From: Oegoconia quadripuncta
Lineage: Eukaryota > Arthropoda > Insecta > Lepidoptera > Autostichidae
NCBI GenBank assembly: GCA_949316235.1
Contig: OX438743.1
Coordinates: 35,681,242 to 35,745,241 of the forward strand
Direction: 5' to 3'
DNA length: 64,000 nt
Shown here: piece after piece, positions 10,896-22,147 of the stretch
Layout of the letters: every line of letters begins with the position of its first letter
Position numbering within the stretch: the first letter of the stretch is position 1
The notes under the pieces: generated by a model
The model's database searches: none
What the model saw: only the letters and a program-made list of their open reading frames with translations
What the model was told of the DNA's origin: nothing
Translations under genes and position numbers: made by a program

Positions 10896-11451
10896 AAAAG
10901 CAATATCTGGCAGTCTGTTCTTGGTTGAATCACCACTAGTGCCATATTCATATGAGTGTTTCCGTGCTTGGGAGGTCACATTAAATAGTCAGCTATGGGA
11001 AATTTCAATTGACAGCAATCAAAGCAGAGTCAGTGGCTTTTGAGGCGGCTTGAAAACACTGACTGACAGGTAGCCAGGCTGTACCGCTGCACTGGATAAA
11101 TAAGGCTGTTGATGTGTTGTAAAAATCAAAATATTGGATATTTTCTATATTTATTATAAATATCCCATATTTACGAACCCTAATTGTAGATAATAATCTG
11201 TTATAGTGTTTTTTGACATGTAATTGGAACTTTGTGAAATTAGCAATATTGCATCAATTCCATGTTGCATTTGCCTTTTTGCATTGTCTCATGCATCTCA
11301 TGCAAACTTCACAGTGCTGAAGTTATTTACTGGGATCTGTAAATGTCATTAGATTGTAAGTGCCTATGCTATTGTGATATTTTGTATAACATGTTGATAA
11401 ATAAATACAGTTACAAGTTGAAAATGAAATTAATTGAATTGTAACAACTAT

Positions 11452-11457
11452 TTTATT
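11452..11457 (-). terminator. Poly(A) signal of mRpS2
   Basis: AATAAA on the minus strand 32 bases after the mRpS2 stop codon. Confidence 0.7.
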
Positions 11458-11488
11458 TCTAGAGACAATACTTAATACATACCTAATA

Positions 11489-13919
11489 TTATTCTATTTC
11501 TTGTAAGAACTTCCTTCTTGCTTCTTTTCCCCTCTTTATGGCTGATTTGAATAAATTGCAGTAAAGTTCAATAGCTACTGGGGTATCATCATTACCTGGC
11601 ACAGGATATGTGATCAAGTTGGGGTTGCAATTTGTATCGACAATACCAATAGTTGGTATTAGCATCTTTGCACTATCCCGTACAGCTGTGTGTTGGTTTA
11701 AAATATTATTCTGAGTGTTGATGAATATACACAGATCTGGCAGCCTTGTGACTGCACCAAATTGATTATTTGCATTTGTGAAAATACCACCTCGCCAGAA
11801 TTTTGTATGAGCAAATTCACCACATTCTTGTGCTGTCTTCTCGACTAAATGGGCATTCAGAGCATGCCTGTAGAAAAAACAGATAATCCCACCTCTGTAA
11901 GATATGTGAGCAGTGAAGTTAAGTGCCTTACGCAAATGTTCTGCAGTAATATCTAAATCGAATATTAAATGGCCAAGTCTAGAGCCATAAAGGTAAGGCC
12001 TCATGTAATCATTTAGAGATCCCTCTTTATGGCCATAATGCACGCGAGCTTCAAATAAATCTTGTACTGTAAACAAGTTATGAACTTTGAAGTAATCTGG
12101 ATAATCTAGGGGATTCTTCTGAGTTTGGGCACCTGAAAAATATACAATGAAAGATAAATTGAAAGAGATAGTTTGTGTGCCTTATTCTGGCAGGCCAGCT
12201 TATTACATAACATTTCTAAATAATCAGGAAAATAATTGAATTTAGTTGCAAGAACCAGATCAATTAGATCTTTGCTATAAGTGTCTTGGTGTGTCAGGCT
12301 ACAGGTGGCCCTACCAGATACGAGAATACATTGCTGTAACTGTTAGATGGTGATCATTAAATTCTGGTTTTTGCAACTAAATTCAAATATTTTCCTGACT
12401 ATTTAGAAAGATCAATTAGATCTTTGCTATACAAGCTTTGGTTTTCGGATTCTGCAACGATTAGTTGAATTTAGTTGCAAAAAAGTTAAAAAGATAATTT
12501 GGTAAAGATCACGGGAAGCCGCTGGATGGAGGACCGATTATTGTGGAGATCTTTGGGGGAGGCTTTGTTCAGCAGTTGACGGCTTTCGGTTGATATGATG
12601 ATGATGATGAGTTGCAAAAAAACAGAATTAGTTAAAAGCTTGTATAAATAAATAAACAAATATTTCGGGCACTTACACCAATCATCTAGTCCCAAACTAA
12701 GCAATGCTTGTACAATGGATACTAGATAACTGATAAACATACATAAATATTTATATAAACATCCATGACTCAGAAATAAATGTTCATATGCATCACACAA
12801 ACATTTACCCGTCGCGGGTTCGAACCCGCAACCGTTGGTTTCGCTGACAGGGTCACTATCCACAACACCAATTGGTCGTCTAAAATACCAGAGTATCTCA
12901 AATACCAGAGCCTCCAGAAAATAGTGGTGCATAAATTGAAATTATATGCAGTTTCAGAATCAGTAGATTTTTTAATGTTAGAGATACTTATGCCATGAAA
13001 AAAAAAGGAGATTAGAAAAAATTTGTTGGGTAAATTAAAACTTGTTTATTTGCCAGACGGCGGAGTGTTAGTTTTGTTTCGACTTAACTTTACTACCGCG
13101 TTTACGTTTACGTGACGATTTGTATGAAGAAATGTGCAGCCGCCTTAGCAGATAGTTTGCAAAATGATTTTTTTCATAGGGACTTTTTTCGTAAACGCGA
13201 ATGTGATAGTAAACTCACACTTCGAACACTGAAAACAGTTTATAAGATCTTATAAAAAAATTTTTAATCATGTCTTCATTTCATTAATTATATAAATAAG
13301 TTGTATACATGGCTGCATGGCCAGCAAAATACTTCCAACATAAGTAGCGCTTTCTGTTATCATGTTTTCTGCAGCATTGTGTGGAAAGCTTAGGCTGGTA
13401 GTGTTACGGTTGTCATGCTATTGGCTGTACGTACATACAATATAAATGTTGTCAGTATGAGGCTAGTATGCTTCGTACATACATAAGTTACCTATTTATT
13501 ATGGATACAGAGAGAAGAGAGTTATGTTAAGTGTGATAACATGACTAAAAAGAAAAATAAAGCCAGACAGAATATCAATTTGATTCTGACTGTATCGATA
13601 GCTTGTGCTGTGTAACTAAAGCGTAGCACTAAAGTTTTACATGTGCAAGTGACTGTATGTATACATATCGATCACACAGTCGGCGAAGAATTTCAATTTT
13701 ACGAGGAAGTTTGTATACAATTTACTTACCTTCAGGTAAATTTTGTGTAGCAGCTTGTGTTGCCGTTGTATAATGGCGAGCAAATCTATAGCTGTTCTTC
13801 AAAGTACGATGTCCTATAATCACAAAATGTATCTGTTTAGGGACGTTTTAAATCACTCTAAAAAAACTAAATAATTGATGAAATGCAAAATGAGACATAC
13901 CTAAACTTCTTGGCAACAT
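11489..13919 (-). CDS. mRpS2: Mitochondrial small-subunit ribosomal protein uS2m
   Basis: Three exons on the minus strand, 13919-13901, 13813-13730 and 12132-11489, join in frame (phases 1 and 1) to 248 residues. The first exon gives only MLPRSL before the splice. Residues 7-35 form a basic, Ser/Thr/Gln-rich leader expected for mitochondrial import. The rest is a complete uS2 fold: LFEARVHYGHKEG, HLIFDLDITAEHL, YRGGIICFF, FTNANNQFG, and the IPTIGIVDTNCNP block that marks the family. The length fits insect mRpS2. It functions in the head of the mitochondrial 28S subunit. The gene is head to head with DNAJC17, with start codons about 1 kb apart and a foldback element between them. Its 1.6-kb second intron carries a MITE, a LINE tail and a SINE. 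Confidence 0.95.
12213..12412. repeat. Palindromic MITE in the mRpS2 intron
   Basis: Arms of about 45 bases: TTCTAAATAATCAGGAAAATAATTGAATTTAGTTGCAAGAACCAG on the left and its imperfect complement on the right. GATCAATTAGATCTTTGCTATA occurs both just inside the left arm (12257) and just outside the right arm (12411), a direct repeat that may mark a rearrangement or duplicated target. Confidence 0.65.
12495..12612 (+). repeat. LINE 3' tail fragment
   Basis: GGTAAAGATCACGGGAAGCC ... GATGATGATGATGA is the kind of 3' end seen on RTE-like LINEs, a short coding remnant followed by a (GAT)n tail. It is too short to assign with certainty. Confidence 0.45.
12645..12895 (-). mobile_element. tRNA-derived SINE, family C, copy 1
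   Basis: The minus strand starts GACGACCAATTGGTGTTGTGG and has a GGTTCGAACCCGC B box, then a body ending TTTGGGACTAGATGATTGG and an AAATATTTG tail. Copies are at 15060-15309 and, truncated, at 48885-49005. Confidence 0.8.
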
Positions 13920-14069
13920 TGCCGCTGAGATTGTAAACCACCCAGGTATACTATCTACTTCGTGGTTTTATATATAGAATTAATATACAATTAGATATTG
14001 GTTTAAGTTTATTTGATTTTATTTAAATTCATAAAATACAAAATAGGCAGGTGCCTACCATTTGATAAT

Positions 14070-14598
14070 TATTTTTTTTCGTTTTATTCACTCCTTTCGG
14101 AGTAGGCAAAGGGATCTAAGCCCATACAGCCATGTCTTATTTCTTCAATTTATTAGTCAATCTCAGTCAAAACACTAATTCGTCGTATTCTTGGCGTATA
14201 CAAAGCCTAGTCACGCTCCTCAGAGCGCTCAAGTCATTCAGTAAAGTGGCAGAAGGCTTTACAAAAGATTTTGGCGGCTTCTTATGGGATCCCGAAAGCT
14301 TCTAATGGCAGAATATTGTCCAGCATTAGTTAGTATTGGTGTACAAAGTGTAAATAACGAAGCTTTCGGGTTCCCACAAGAAGCCGCCAAAATCTTTTGT
14401 AAAGCATTCTGCCACTTTACTGAAGAATGACTTGACCGTGACAAGACTCTGTATACGCCAAGTATACGACGAATTACTTGTTTTGACTGAGATTGACTTA
14501 CAAACTGAAGAAATAAGATAAATAAGACATGGCTGTTATGGGCTAGATCCCTTTGCCTTCTCCTACAGGAGAAAATAAAACTAAAAAAAAAAACAAAA
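14070..14598. mobile_element. Foldback element between mRpS2 and DNAJC17
   Basis: Two arms of about 230 bases are inverted: AGGCAAAGGGATCTAAGCCC at 14104 against GGGCTAGATCCCTTTGCCT at 14540, and CAGTAAAGTGGCAGAAGGC against GCATTCTGCCACTTTACTG nearer the centre. Only about 60 bases separate the arms, so nearly the whole unit is palindromic. Related half-units occur at 30838, 32672 and 33201. No coding capacity is present. Confidence 0.8.
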
Positions 14599-14928
14599 AA
14601 AAAATTACATTATTTACATTTTGGCTACTCAAATTATTACAAAATTTGTTAGAAAAATACTTTTCTGTAATCTGAGAGGTCTGTGAATGAATTGGCAATT
14701 CAATTTTTTGTTCAATTAATCAGAGTTTTTATTATAATTGAATTTTATATAATTATAACCAAGTAGAAGATACATAAACGTATCATTTTATTGTAATCTA
14801 TGAATTACACAAGGAATATTCTTGAGTTTTTGTAGTATAGGTACATGAATTCCTCAGGTTTTGCATGGAATTCCGTCTATTTTGTACCTACTTAATCATT
14901 TACGAAATTTCTCGTGTATCAAAGCAAT

Positions 14929-15058
14929 ATGCCTAAGAAAAATATCGAAGATGTCGATCTATACGCTTTACTCGATCTTCAAATCACTGCTACTGAATCC
15001 GAGGTAAGATCTCATTTTGGTACCATATTACAAAACAATACTCAAGTCATGAACTACT

Positions 15059-15089
<31 letters not shown>

Positions 15090-18000
15090 ATTTCGGACAC
15101 TTACACCAATCATCTAGCCCAAACTAAGCAAAGCTTGTATTATGGATACTAGATAACGGATAAACATACATAAATATTTATATAAACATCCATGACTCAG
15201 GAATAAATGTTCATAATCATCACACAAACATTTACCCGTCGCGAGATTCGAACCCGCAACCATTGGTTTTGCTGATAGGGTCACTATCAACTACACCAAT
15301 CGGTCGTCAATCGGTCGGTTTGAGTAGCCAAATAGTTGAAAAGCGGTAGATAAAATGACAATAATGTTCAAACTTGAGCGTCGTTCTGTAACACAATACG
15401 ATTAATGTCAATAAGAGCCCTTTAGGGCTTTGGAGATGGTCAAGTATCTTGATGTCAAGCACATTGCCTTTGGCTTCAAACTAGTCATAATAAATAAATT
15501 AGTCTTGCAATAGCATTTATGGTGGAGACATGAAACAAAAAAGCCACATTATAATATTAATAATGAGTTTGAATTCATTTCATAGTTACATTTTAATCAC
15601 AACGCTTAATGTTTTGAGATTTAATCAAGTCTCATAATAAGCACACACTTTTCTATGTGTCTACACCTTTGTTATACGAAGCTACAAAATTAACTAACAA
15701 CATTATGGGATGTCTATTCAATAAATTTTAATGTAGATTCTAGTTGAATTGTTGATCTTTAGTTTCTTAACTTTATGTTGAATTTTATTATACTATTGGA
15801 AAGGGCCCTCCCCTTTCCAATGGTATAAGGGCCTATGTTCAGCCATGGATATCATGATAATTGGATAGCAAAACTATGGGAAAGGTGAAATGAAAAGGAA
15901 TGAAGAGATTCATAGAAGAAAATCAGGATTAGTAAGTTCAATTGGTAGTGGACAGGGCCATGGCAAATTCCAGATTAGATTGTTGTATGCACATGGTCCG
16001 ATCTGTCCTTTGTGCATTTATCTTTTTAGAGTTTGTATTTCACCATAACTGTAAAGATGTTGCAAATCAAACTCATGCAGTCTATTTTAATATAAAGATT
16101 TCTCTCTATTAATCAGTAACCATTGCCTTTTTTTTTACAGATTAAAAAAGCCTACCGTAAGAAAGCCTTGCAGTGTCACCCTGATAAGAATCCAGATGAT
16201 CCAAAAGCTGCCGAAACTTTTCACGAACTTTCTCGGGCTTTGGAGATATTGACTGATACAGCAGCTAGGTCTGCATATGATAAAGTTTTAAAGGCAAAAG
16301 CTGCCGCGAAACTACGCCATCAACAATTAGACAGTAAGAGACAGAAACTAAAAGAAGATTTGGAGAAAAGGGAAAGAGAGGCTGTTTTAGGGAAAGGCGA
16401 AATTCATCTCACTGATGAACAAAAATTAGCTGCTGAGATAGACAGGCTGCAGAAAGAAGGCAGCAGTCTTCTAATACAAGAGCAACAAAGAATGAAAGAC
16501 GAAATTCAGAAAACTATGGGAAGGTTTAATGAACCAGTGTGGGACCCTAGCTTAAATAGAGTTAAGATTAAATGGAAAGTTGACAAATACGATTCTAATA
16601 ATGGAGGATATAATGAAGCGAATCTTAAGAAGTTCTTAAAGAAATATGGAGATATAACAGCATTAATTATATCTTTTAAAAAGACAGGTAATGCATTAGT
16701 AGAATTTTCAACAAAAGAGGCTGCCGAAATGGCTATGGAATTTGAAAAAGGTAAAGAAAGTTCACTATTAAATCCTCTTTTTTTAGCAAAAGGGTTTATA
16801 GCTAATATGCCCCAAACCTTCCTTACACACATATGGAGAAAATTAAGTTGTGGCGAATAGTAACTAATGATAGTTATGTAAATTTGCTCACCTAGGTTCC
16901 TTGGGACGGTTACTGTGTCAGCCCCTTCCTTGTTCCTCAGGTAGCCCTTCCTTATTGCTTAGTTATTGCCATTGATTATATATTCTATACATTGTCTGCT
17001 TCGCTATCTGTTGGGAAACTATGCCGGGCAGACACCACGGTATGTGGTGTCCCCGGCACTGAGTCGCACTGTAGCTAATGCTACATAGACTCTTAGTGGG
17101 AACAAAACCCTTATCATGAAGGTCGCACCTCCTCAGTGGTGACCTTACCGGTGGGGAACTTTGTCCCGTAGAACGTTATTGAGGGAATTAGGTGTACACC
17201 AACTGACCCTTCACTGTTGATTCTATCGTCATCGTACTCACAGCTTGACCATGAGACTCGGATAGACTTACACTCAACGATCCTGTCGCCCTGCGCACAT
17301 CGCTGTGGGCGATGTCGGCACGACTACCCTACATAGGTACTTTAGGCATTATTATTACCTCGTACTCATCATCATTCTTAGAATCACAAGTTGTCTCACG
17401 ATTGCATCGTGTACAGACGGGCGAGGATTGCCCTTATCAGATACTTACGTTATTATACATCACTTACTAATATTAAATATCGAACTAAAGATACTTCTTA
17501 CAAACTTTATGTGCACTCACCAAAAGTGACAATCAAAGAGGGCGCCAAGAAGCTACAACACAGTGTTGCCAATTATTGAGTTGGCATTTCTTTATATTAC
17601 ATACAATTTATTTACAGAACAATCGCGACAATTCGCGACAGGGTTAGAGCTTAATCTCAATCACGGCTGATATCAGGTGAAGATGAGGCCGAAGGTGGAA
17701 ACGGTTTCACCTGGGACACCGAAATTGCTTGGGGAACTAGCTATCTTATCTACAGCAGCTGGAACACCACAATGAAAGTAAAATTGCTGTTTGGCGGCAC
17801 AGTTAGGTAGGCTGGTGTTAGCTAGCCAGGGAGACATTTAAAAATTTCCTACCAGCCACCAAGTCTCTTTTCCATCGGCTTCAATCTATCCACCATATCT
17901 ATGAACTGTTTTAATTATTTTTGTTTAAATTGAAGTTCAGGTTTGGGCATATGGCTAACGTGCGCAAACATTTTGAATGGGATAGTCCCGTTTTTATGTA

Positions 18001-21000
18001 AATGATCCTGTTATCCCCAATAGAATAGTGAGAACGCAGCAATGTCCCGTTTTCGAAAAAAGATTTCTTTTCCAATTTAAGAGCTATGTTCCTGTCGCTG
18101 GAGTAATGAAAAAAAAAGACTGGACACTGAAAATGTTTTCACTGAAGCTCGTTTGGTGGAGGTATTCAAACAGCCAATAACCCGAGTTATAGAGAATTTT
18201 GTTATGATTAGAAAATGAAGGACACAAAAAGAAATGTTACAAGTAAATAGGTACCTTCTTTTCTCAAAACTAGATCAGACATTTTGAAGTAAAGCGAAAA
18301 GTAGGTATGTGCCTGCGTTTTTAAGGATGACCTCGTAAGTTCAGTTCGCCACTTTTACATATACATATGTAAAAGGAATGAGTACATCCGCCATTCTGAT
18401 AGACATAATTTCATTTGTCACTGTTAACTAAAATCTGTGGATGTCCCTTTCGAGGGAACAAATAAATGGTCACGTTACATATGGTTCATCTTGACATCCA
18501 TGGCTACCATCACAAACTGGTAACTTGACTTCATAGAAAATTAGTTGATAATTTGTCGAAATTCCTAACAATTTTTTTTTATCTTTTTCATTTGAGGCTT
18601 GCTTTTGCATTGGAGGTACTTGCGGTTACGTACTTGAGGTGTATGCCAGCCTCATTGAGGTATCAAACCTCACTCTCTTTTTGCAATAGACAATCCAACA
18701 AATTTATTACAGATTGAAGAGTTCTACGGAGCACATCAGTCAATATATAGTTGAGCTGTCTATTGCATAGCTCCAATAATTTAATCAAAAGTCGTTCTCT
18801 AATATATTCTGCTGTTTTGTGACTTCGACAAATTATCACCTAATTATTGATGTTATTTGGTCTGTGGTTTGGAAGATATGGGGTAGGACAATCTGGCATG
18901 GCTACCTCAATATCTACAGATCCTAGCGAGTATCTAATTACATCACCAACTAATTTTGTCATTTTTCAAAAAACCAACATTTGTTCAAACACCAACAAAT
19001 GAAGAGATATATTTAACTTCATTTTTCGTAAGGAACTAGTCGCGTACTATAAATTGAATAAGGGAATGCAAATGCATTTAATGGCTGGAATGGATGGTTA
19101 ATTTTATTTGAAAAAAATTCAATTCCATTGAATACCTAGTTGGAGCCTAATAATATATGGCAGATATTTCCTGCATTATAGGCATTGTGTGATCTTATCA
19201 TTAGCACACATTGGATGTGTAGCTAGTATTCTAATAGTATAAGATCCGGCCATAGAAATATATACCCTCATCTGTTATTCGACTATAACAAAATTATTAT
19301 GTTAGTTAATGAATATATTAATACATTGAAAATGGGTTGTCTAGCTAAATCGCGGGCCAAACGGTTAATTAATGTAAATCCAAATTAATTGTTTTTCAAT
19401 TAACTTCCCCGATTTGTTATTTATAAAAATCGACCATTATCTGAAAGAACATAACATTAGGAACTGGAAAAATATAGGTTGCCTACTTTCCCTTCAGCCT
19501 AACTATGGAGTTGTCATGTATAAACATGCGAGCAAGCGTTATTAATATACCCTCATCAGTTATTTAATTGATTTTTTTTTAAATTAAACGTTATTTTATT
19601 CTCTTTCTAACAGTATAAGGTTGCCTCAGTAAAAGTTTGTCACATGCACGGTTGCTGTGATTTTAGATGCGTCGTACAAGCGAGCTACATTGAATAAATA
19701 CTGGATTTAAGTCAGATTAAATATTAAAAATGGTATCAAATACTTTTCACTCACATATTTATTTAATAACAATACATAATTATAATTATATAAAAATTAG
19801 AAAATTTTTTTGTTTACATATTTTGATTCATGAATAGCAAAAATATTTTTTAATATCTATTAAAAAATTATATAAAAATTTTTCTTTCTCCAAGTCGCTA
19901 CAGGTTTAGTGTAATAAAATATTATGACCAAATTATTTCTTTTAACATTTAGTAACAATATTGGTTCACTATATGCATTTGTTTAGTCACTCTCGTCCTT
20001 TACTCATGTCAGATGACCTGAATATTTTCTCTAAAAAGGCAGCAGGAAGATGTAATGCACTCTCTTGATGCCTCCGATTCACCTTTCAACATAGTGAAGC
20101 TCAAACTGATAGGGTCATCTTATCTCTATTTGCACGAAGGTGGGTTTGAGTTGATTCAATTCATTTCGTTACGAAAGTTTGAGAGATTATTTAATTCGAG
20201 GTAGAATAAACCACGCATTGGTGTCGATTCGGATGTACACCGACTAAACTAAAACTAGTTTTAAAGTAGTATTGTCTCTTTCTCCCTGGAATAGTACGAT
20301 GCGACGGCACCACGCCAAAACTGGTTTTAGTTTCGTTGGTGTACATCCGAATCGACACCATTGTTGCTTGTAATACAACACTACAGAACTAAATAGTCAT
20401 GAGTTGGCCACGAAAGGTTTTAAATCGATACAAGAAATTAAATGGAAAAAAAAGAATGAATTGTTTAGTGCACAATTTACGTCAATTCAATGTGGCTTCA
20501 TGCAACAAATGCACGTTGTGTCAATCTAAGTCCTGAAGATTGTGGTTGGTTTTTGGATGACTACTTGAAGCCAACGTGGTTTGAAGGGGACCCAACGCCC
20601 TTACAAGTGGAGGATATAGTCACCGAATCAAAAGAAGATAACGATGAAGAATTCGATTTTGATATCAGTACTTCTGACGAATCAGAAGCAGAATAAGTTT
20701 TTAAAAAAATATTTTATTGGAAAATTTTTATATAATTTTTTAATAGATATTAAAAAATATTTTTGCTATTCATGAATCAAAATATGTAAACAAAAAAATT
20801 TTCTAATTTTTATGTAATTATAATTATGTATTGTTATTAAATAAATATGTGAGTGAAAAGTATTTGATACCATGTTTAATATTTAATCTGACTTAAATCC
20901 AATATTTATTCAATGTAGCTCGCTTGTACGACGCATCTAAAATCACAGCAACCGTGCATGTGACAAACTTTTACTGAGGCAACCTTATACTGTTAGAAAG

Positions 21001-21800
21001 AGAACAAAATAACGTTTAATTTTAAAAAAAAATCAATTAAATAACTGATGAGGGTATATTAATAACGCTTGCTCGCATGTTTATACATGGCAACTCCATA
21101 GTTAGGCTGAAGGGAAAGTAGGCAACCTATATTTTTCCAGTTCCTAATGTTATGTTCTTTCAGATAATGGTCGATTTTTATAAATAACAAATCGGGGAAG
21201 TTAATTGAAAAACAATTAATTTGGATTTACATTAATTAACCGTTTGGCCCGCGATTTAGCTAGACAACCCATTTTCAATGTATTAATATATTCATTAACT
21301 AACATAATAATTTTGTTATAGTCGAATAACAGATGAGGGTATATATTTCTATGGCCGGATCTTATACTATAAGTCTATGTTGAGTTAACTAAACTAAAAC
21401 CAATTTTGGAGTGGTGCCATCGCATCGTACTGTTCCAGGGAGAAAGAGGCAGTAGGTACTACTTCAAAACTGGTTTTAGTTTAGTTGGTGTACATCCGAA
21501 TCGACACCATTGGATGTCTCTCTAGTATTCTACGTTTATGTTGAGTCAGTTTATAAACTGGTTTGTGGAGACTGCATCCCATACTACTTTCTGAATCATC
21601 AATTTATTTTTTCAGGATTACCAGATAATCCATTGACATTAAAATGGGTAAATGATAGACCTGTATTGATAACCAAAAAGGATTGTCCGGGACCATCATT
21701 AGTGTCGGATAGAGATTACGAATCAGTAGTGTTAACAAAAATGCGCCAAGCTGCAGAACGACAGAGGTTAATTGAAGAAATGAAAAAGGAAGATCAATAA
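14929..21800 (+). CDS. DNAJC17: DnaJ homolog subfamily C member 17
   Basis: Three exons, 14929-15003, 16141-16750 and 21616-21800, give 289 residues. Residues 1-75 are a J domain with the HPD triplet at 38-40 (QCHPDKN), which stimulates Hsp70 ATPase. A charged coiled-coil follows, about residues 80-150 ([19 protein letters not shown]). An RRM-like domain spans about residues 157-235 (VKIKWKV, then [15 protein letters not shown]). The third exon supplies the conserved end, [20 protein letters not shown]. The donor at 16751 was chosen over read-through because it joins EFEKG to LPDNPL as in the family. DNAJC17 is a nuclear protein linked to splicing. Intron 2 (4.9 kb) holds a long-TIR transposon and MITEs. 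Confidence 0.95.
15060..15309 (-). mobile_element. SINE family C, copy 2, with a TAAA microsatellite tail
   Basis: The minus strand head reads CGACCGATTGGTGTAGTTGATAGTG and carries GGTTCGAATCTCG. The element ends in (ATTT)n, seen on the plus strand as (AAAT)n at 15061-15090. It lies in DNAJC17 intron 1. Confidence 0.8.
15310..16140 (+). other. Rest of DNAJC17 intron 1
   Basis: AT-rich DNA with no exon signal. A small inverted repeat, GGAAAGGGCCCTCCCCTTTCC, lies near 15798-15820. The region ends in a long T tract and TTACAG, a strong acceptor. Confidence 0.5.
16880..17580 (+). other. GC-richer repeat-like segment with a strong hairpin
   Basis: This part of DNAJC17 intron 2 is richer in GC than its surroundings but has no long reading frame. 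GCCGGG at 17023 and GACACCAC at 17031 pair with GTGGTGTC (17044) and CCCGGC (17052) around a five-base loop. It may be part of a mobile element; I do not recognise the family. Confidence 0.35.
17642..17885 (-). mobile_element. SINE family A, reverse copy
   Basis: The complement of the family A 3' half: CTCAATCACGGCTGATATCAGGTGAAGATGAGG and TGCTGTTTGGCGGCA. Truncated at the head. Confidence 0.65.
18545..18842. repeat. Possible MITE with GATAATTTGTCGAA termini
   Basis: TTGATAATTTGTCGAA at 18544 is inverted as TTCGACAAATTATCAC at 18827. An inner pair (TGCAATAGACAA and GTCTATTGCA) is also present. The element is about 300 bases with no frame; weak support. Confidence 0.4.
20219..20360. repeat. 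MITE family M (TGGTGTCGATTCGGATGTAC), copy 1
   Basis: A 142-bp near-palindrome with TGGTGTCGATTCGG at one end and CCGAATCGACACCA at the other. The middle carries TTTCTCCCTGGAATAGTACG. CATTG is present directly next to both termini if the element is read as starting GTGTCG. It is inserted in the core of the long-TIR transposon. Confidence 0.85.
20490..20696 (+). CDS. Short orphan ORF in the long-TIR transposon
   Basis: Encodes 68 residues: a [20 protein letters not shown] start, then [12 protein letters not shown], then a strongly acidic tail (EDNDEEFDF ... SDESEAE). It ends close to the right TIR, where a transposase carboxy terminus would be expected. A CGW...L.P.WF.G...P pattern occurs, as I recall it, at the ends of several repetitive insect transposon proteins, so this may be the remnant of a transposase. 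No catalytic residues are visible, and expression is unproven. Confidence 0.4.
   Translation: MWLHATNARCVNLSPEDCGWFLDDYLKPTWFEGDPTPLQVEDIVTESKEDNDEEFDFDISTSDESEAE
21378..21509. repeat. MITE family M, copy 2 (damaged left end)
   Basis: Starts a few bases after the right TIR of the 19234-21370 transposon and ends CATCCGAATCGACACCA. The left terminus has lost the first part of the palindrome. It ends about 100 bases before the last DNAJC17 exon. Confidence 0.75.
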
Positions 21801-22147
21801 AAGTGTTGTAATGTTCACAAATTGTTTATACACTAATTAAAAAACATGTACAGTCAGCATCACAAATAGATGATGTACCAGTGTAAGCTATCTAAAATTT
21901 TTGTTAGTATACCTATTAGGTACAATGGACTGTCCTACGACCCTAACGGTATCAGTGTAAGCTGACCGCACAACGCTATGGGAAATTCGAACTAAACGGG
22001 ATTTGCTTATACTGGAAGTGATATGGTCGACGTGCGGCGGCGGGCGGCGCGCAGCGTGTGCAAATGTTGATCTTGTTTAATTTGTGAAACAAATTGAGCA
22101 GTTTTACATTGGGACCTCATCTACTTCTCACGCCGACAGTACATAAA

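Larger units (their letters stand above)
19234..21370 (+). mobile_element. DNA transposon with about 650-bp terminal inverted repeats
   Basis: The left arm, 19234-19880, beginning ATAGTATAAGATCCGGCCAT, is a near-perfect reverse complement of 20721-21370. The 840-bp centre holds a short ORF (20490-20696) and a separate palindromic MITE (20219-20360). The ends are compatible with a TA target duplication (TA before GTATAAGATCC and after GGATCTTATAC), which is suggestive only. The whole sits in DNAJC17 intron 2. Arm identity looks high by eye, so the copy is either recent or kept similar by conversion. Confidence 0.8.

Noticed and set aside
12780..12998. Plus-strand frame containing RGFEPATVG
   Set aside because: The frame is the complement of a SINE B box region, not a gene.
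15061..15090. AAAT repeat as a stand-alone microsatellite of interest
   Set aside because: It is the tail of the adjoining SINE.
16751..16860. Read-through extension of DNAJC17 exon 2 ending at a TAG
   Set aside because: A GTAAAG donor at 16751 joins in frame to the conserved third exon; the read-through tail has no family similarity.
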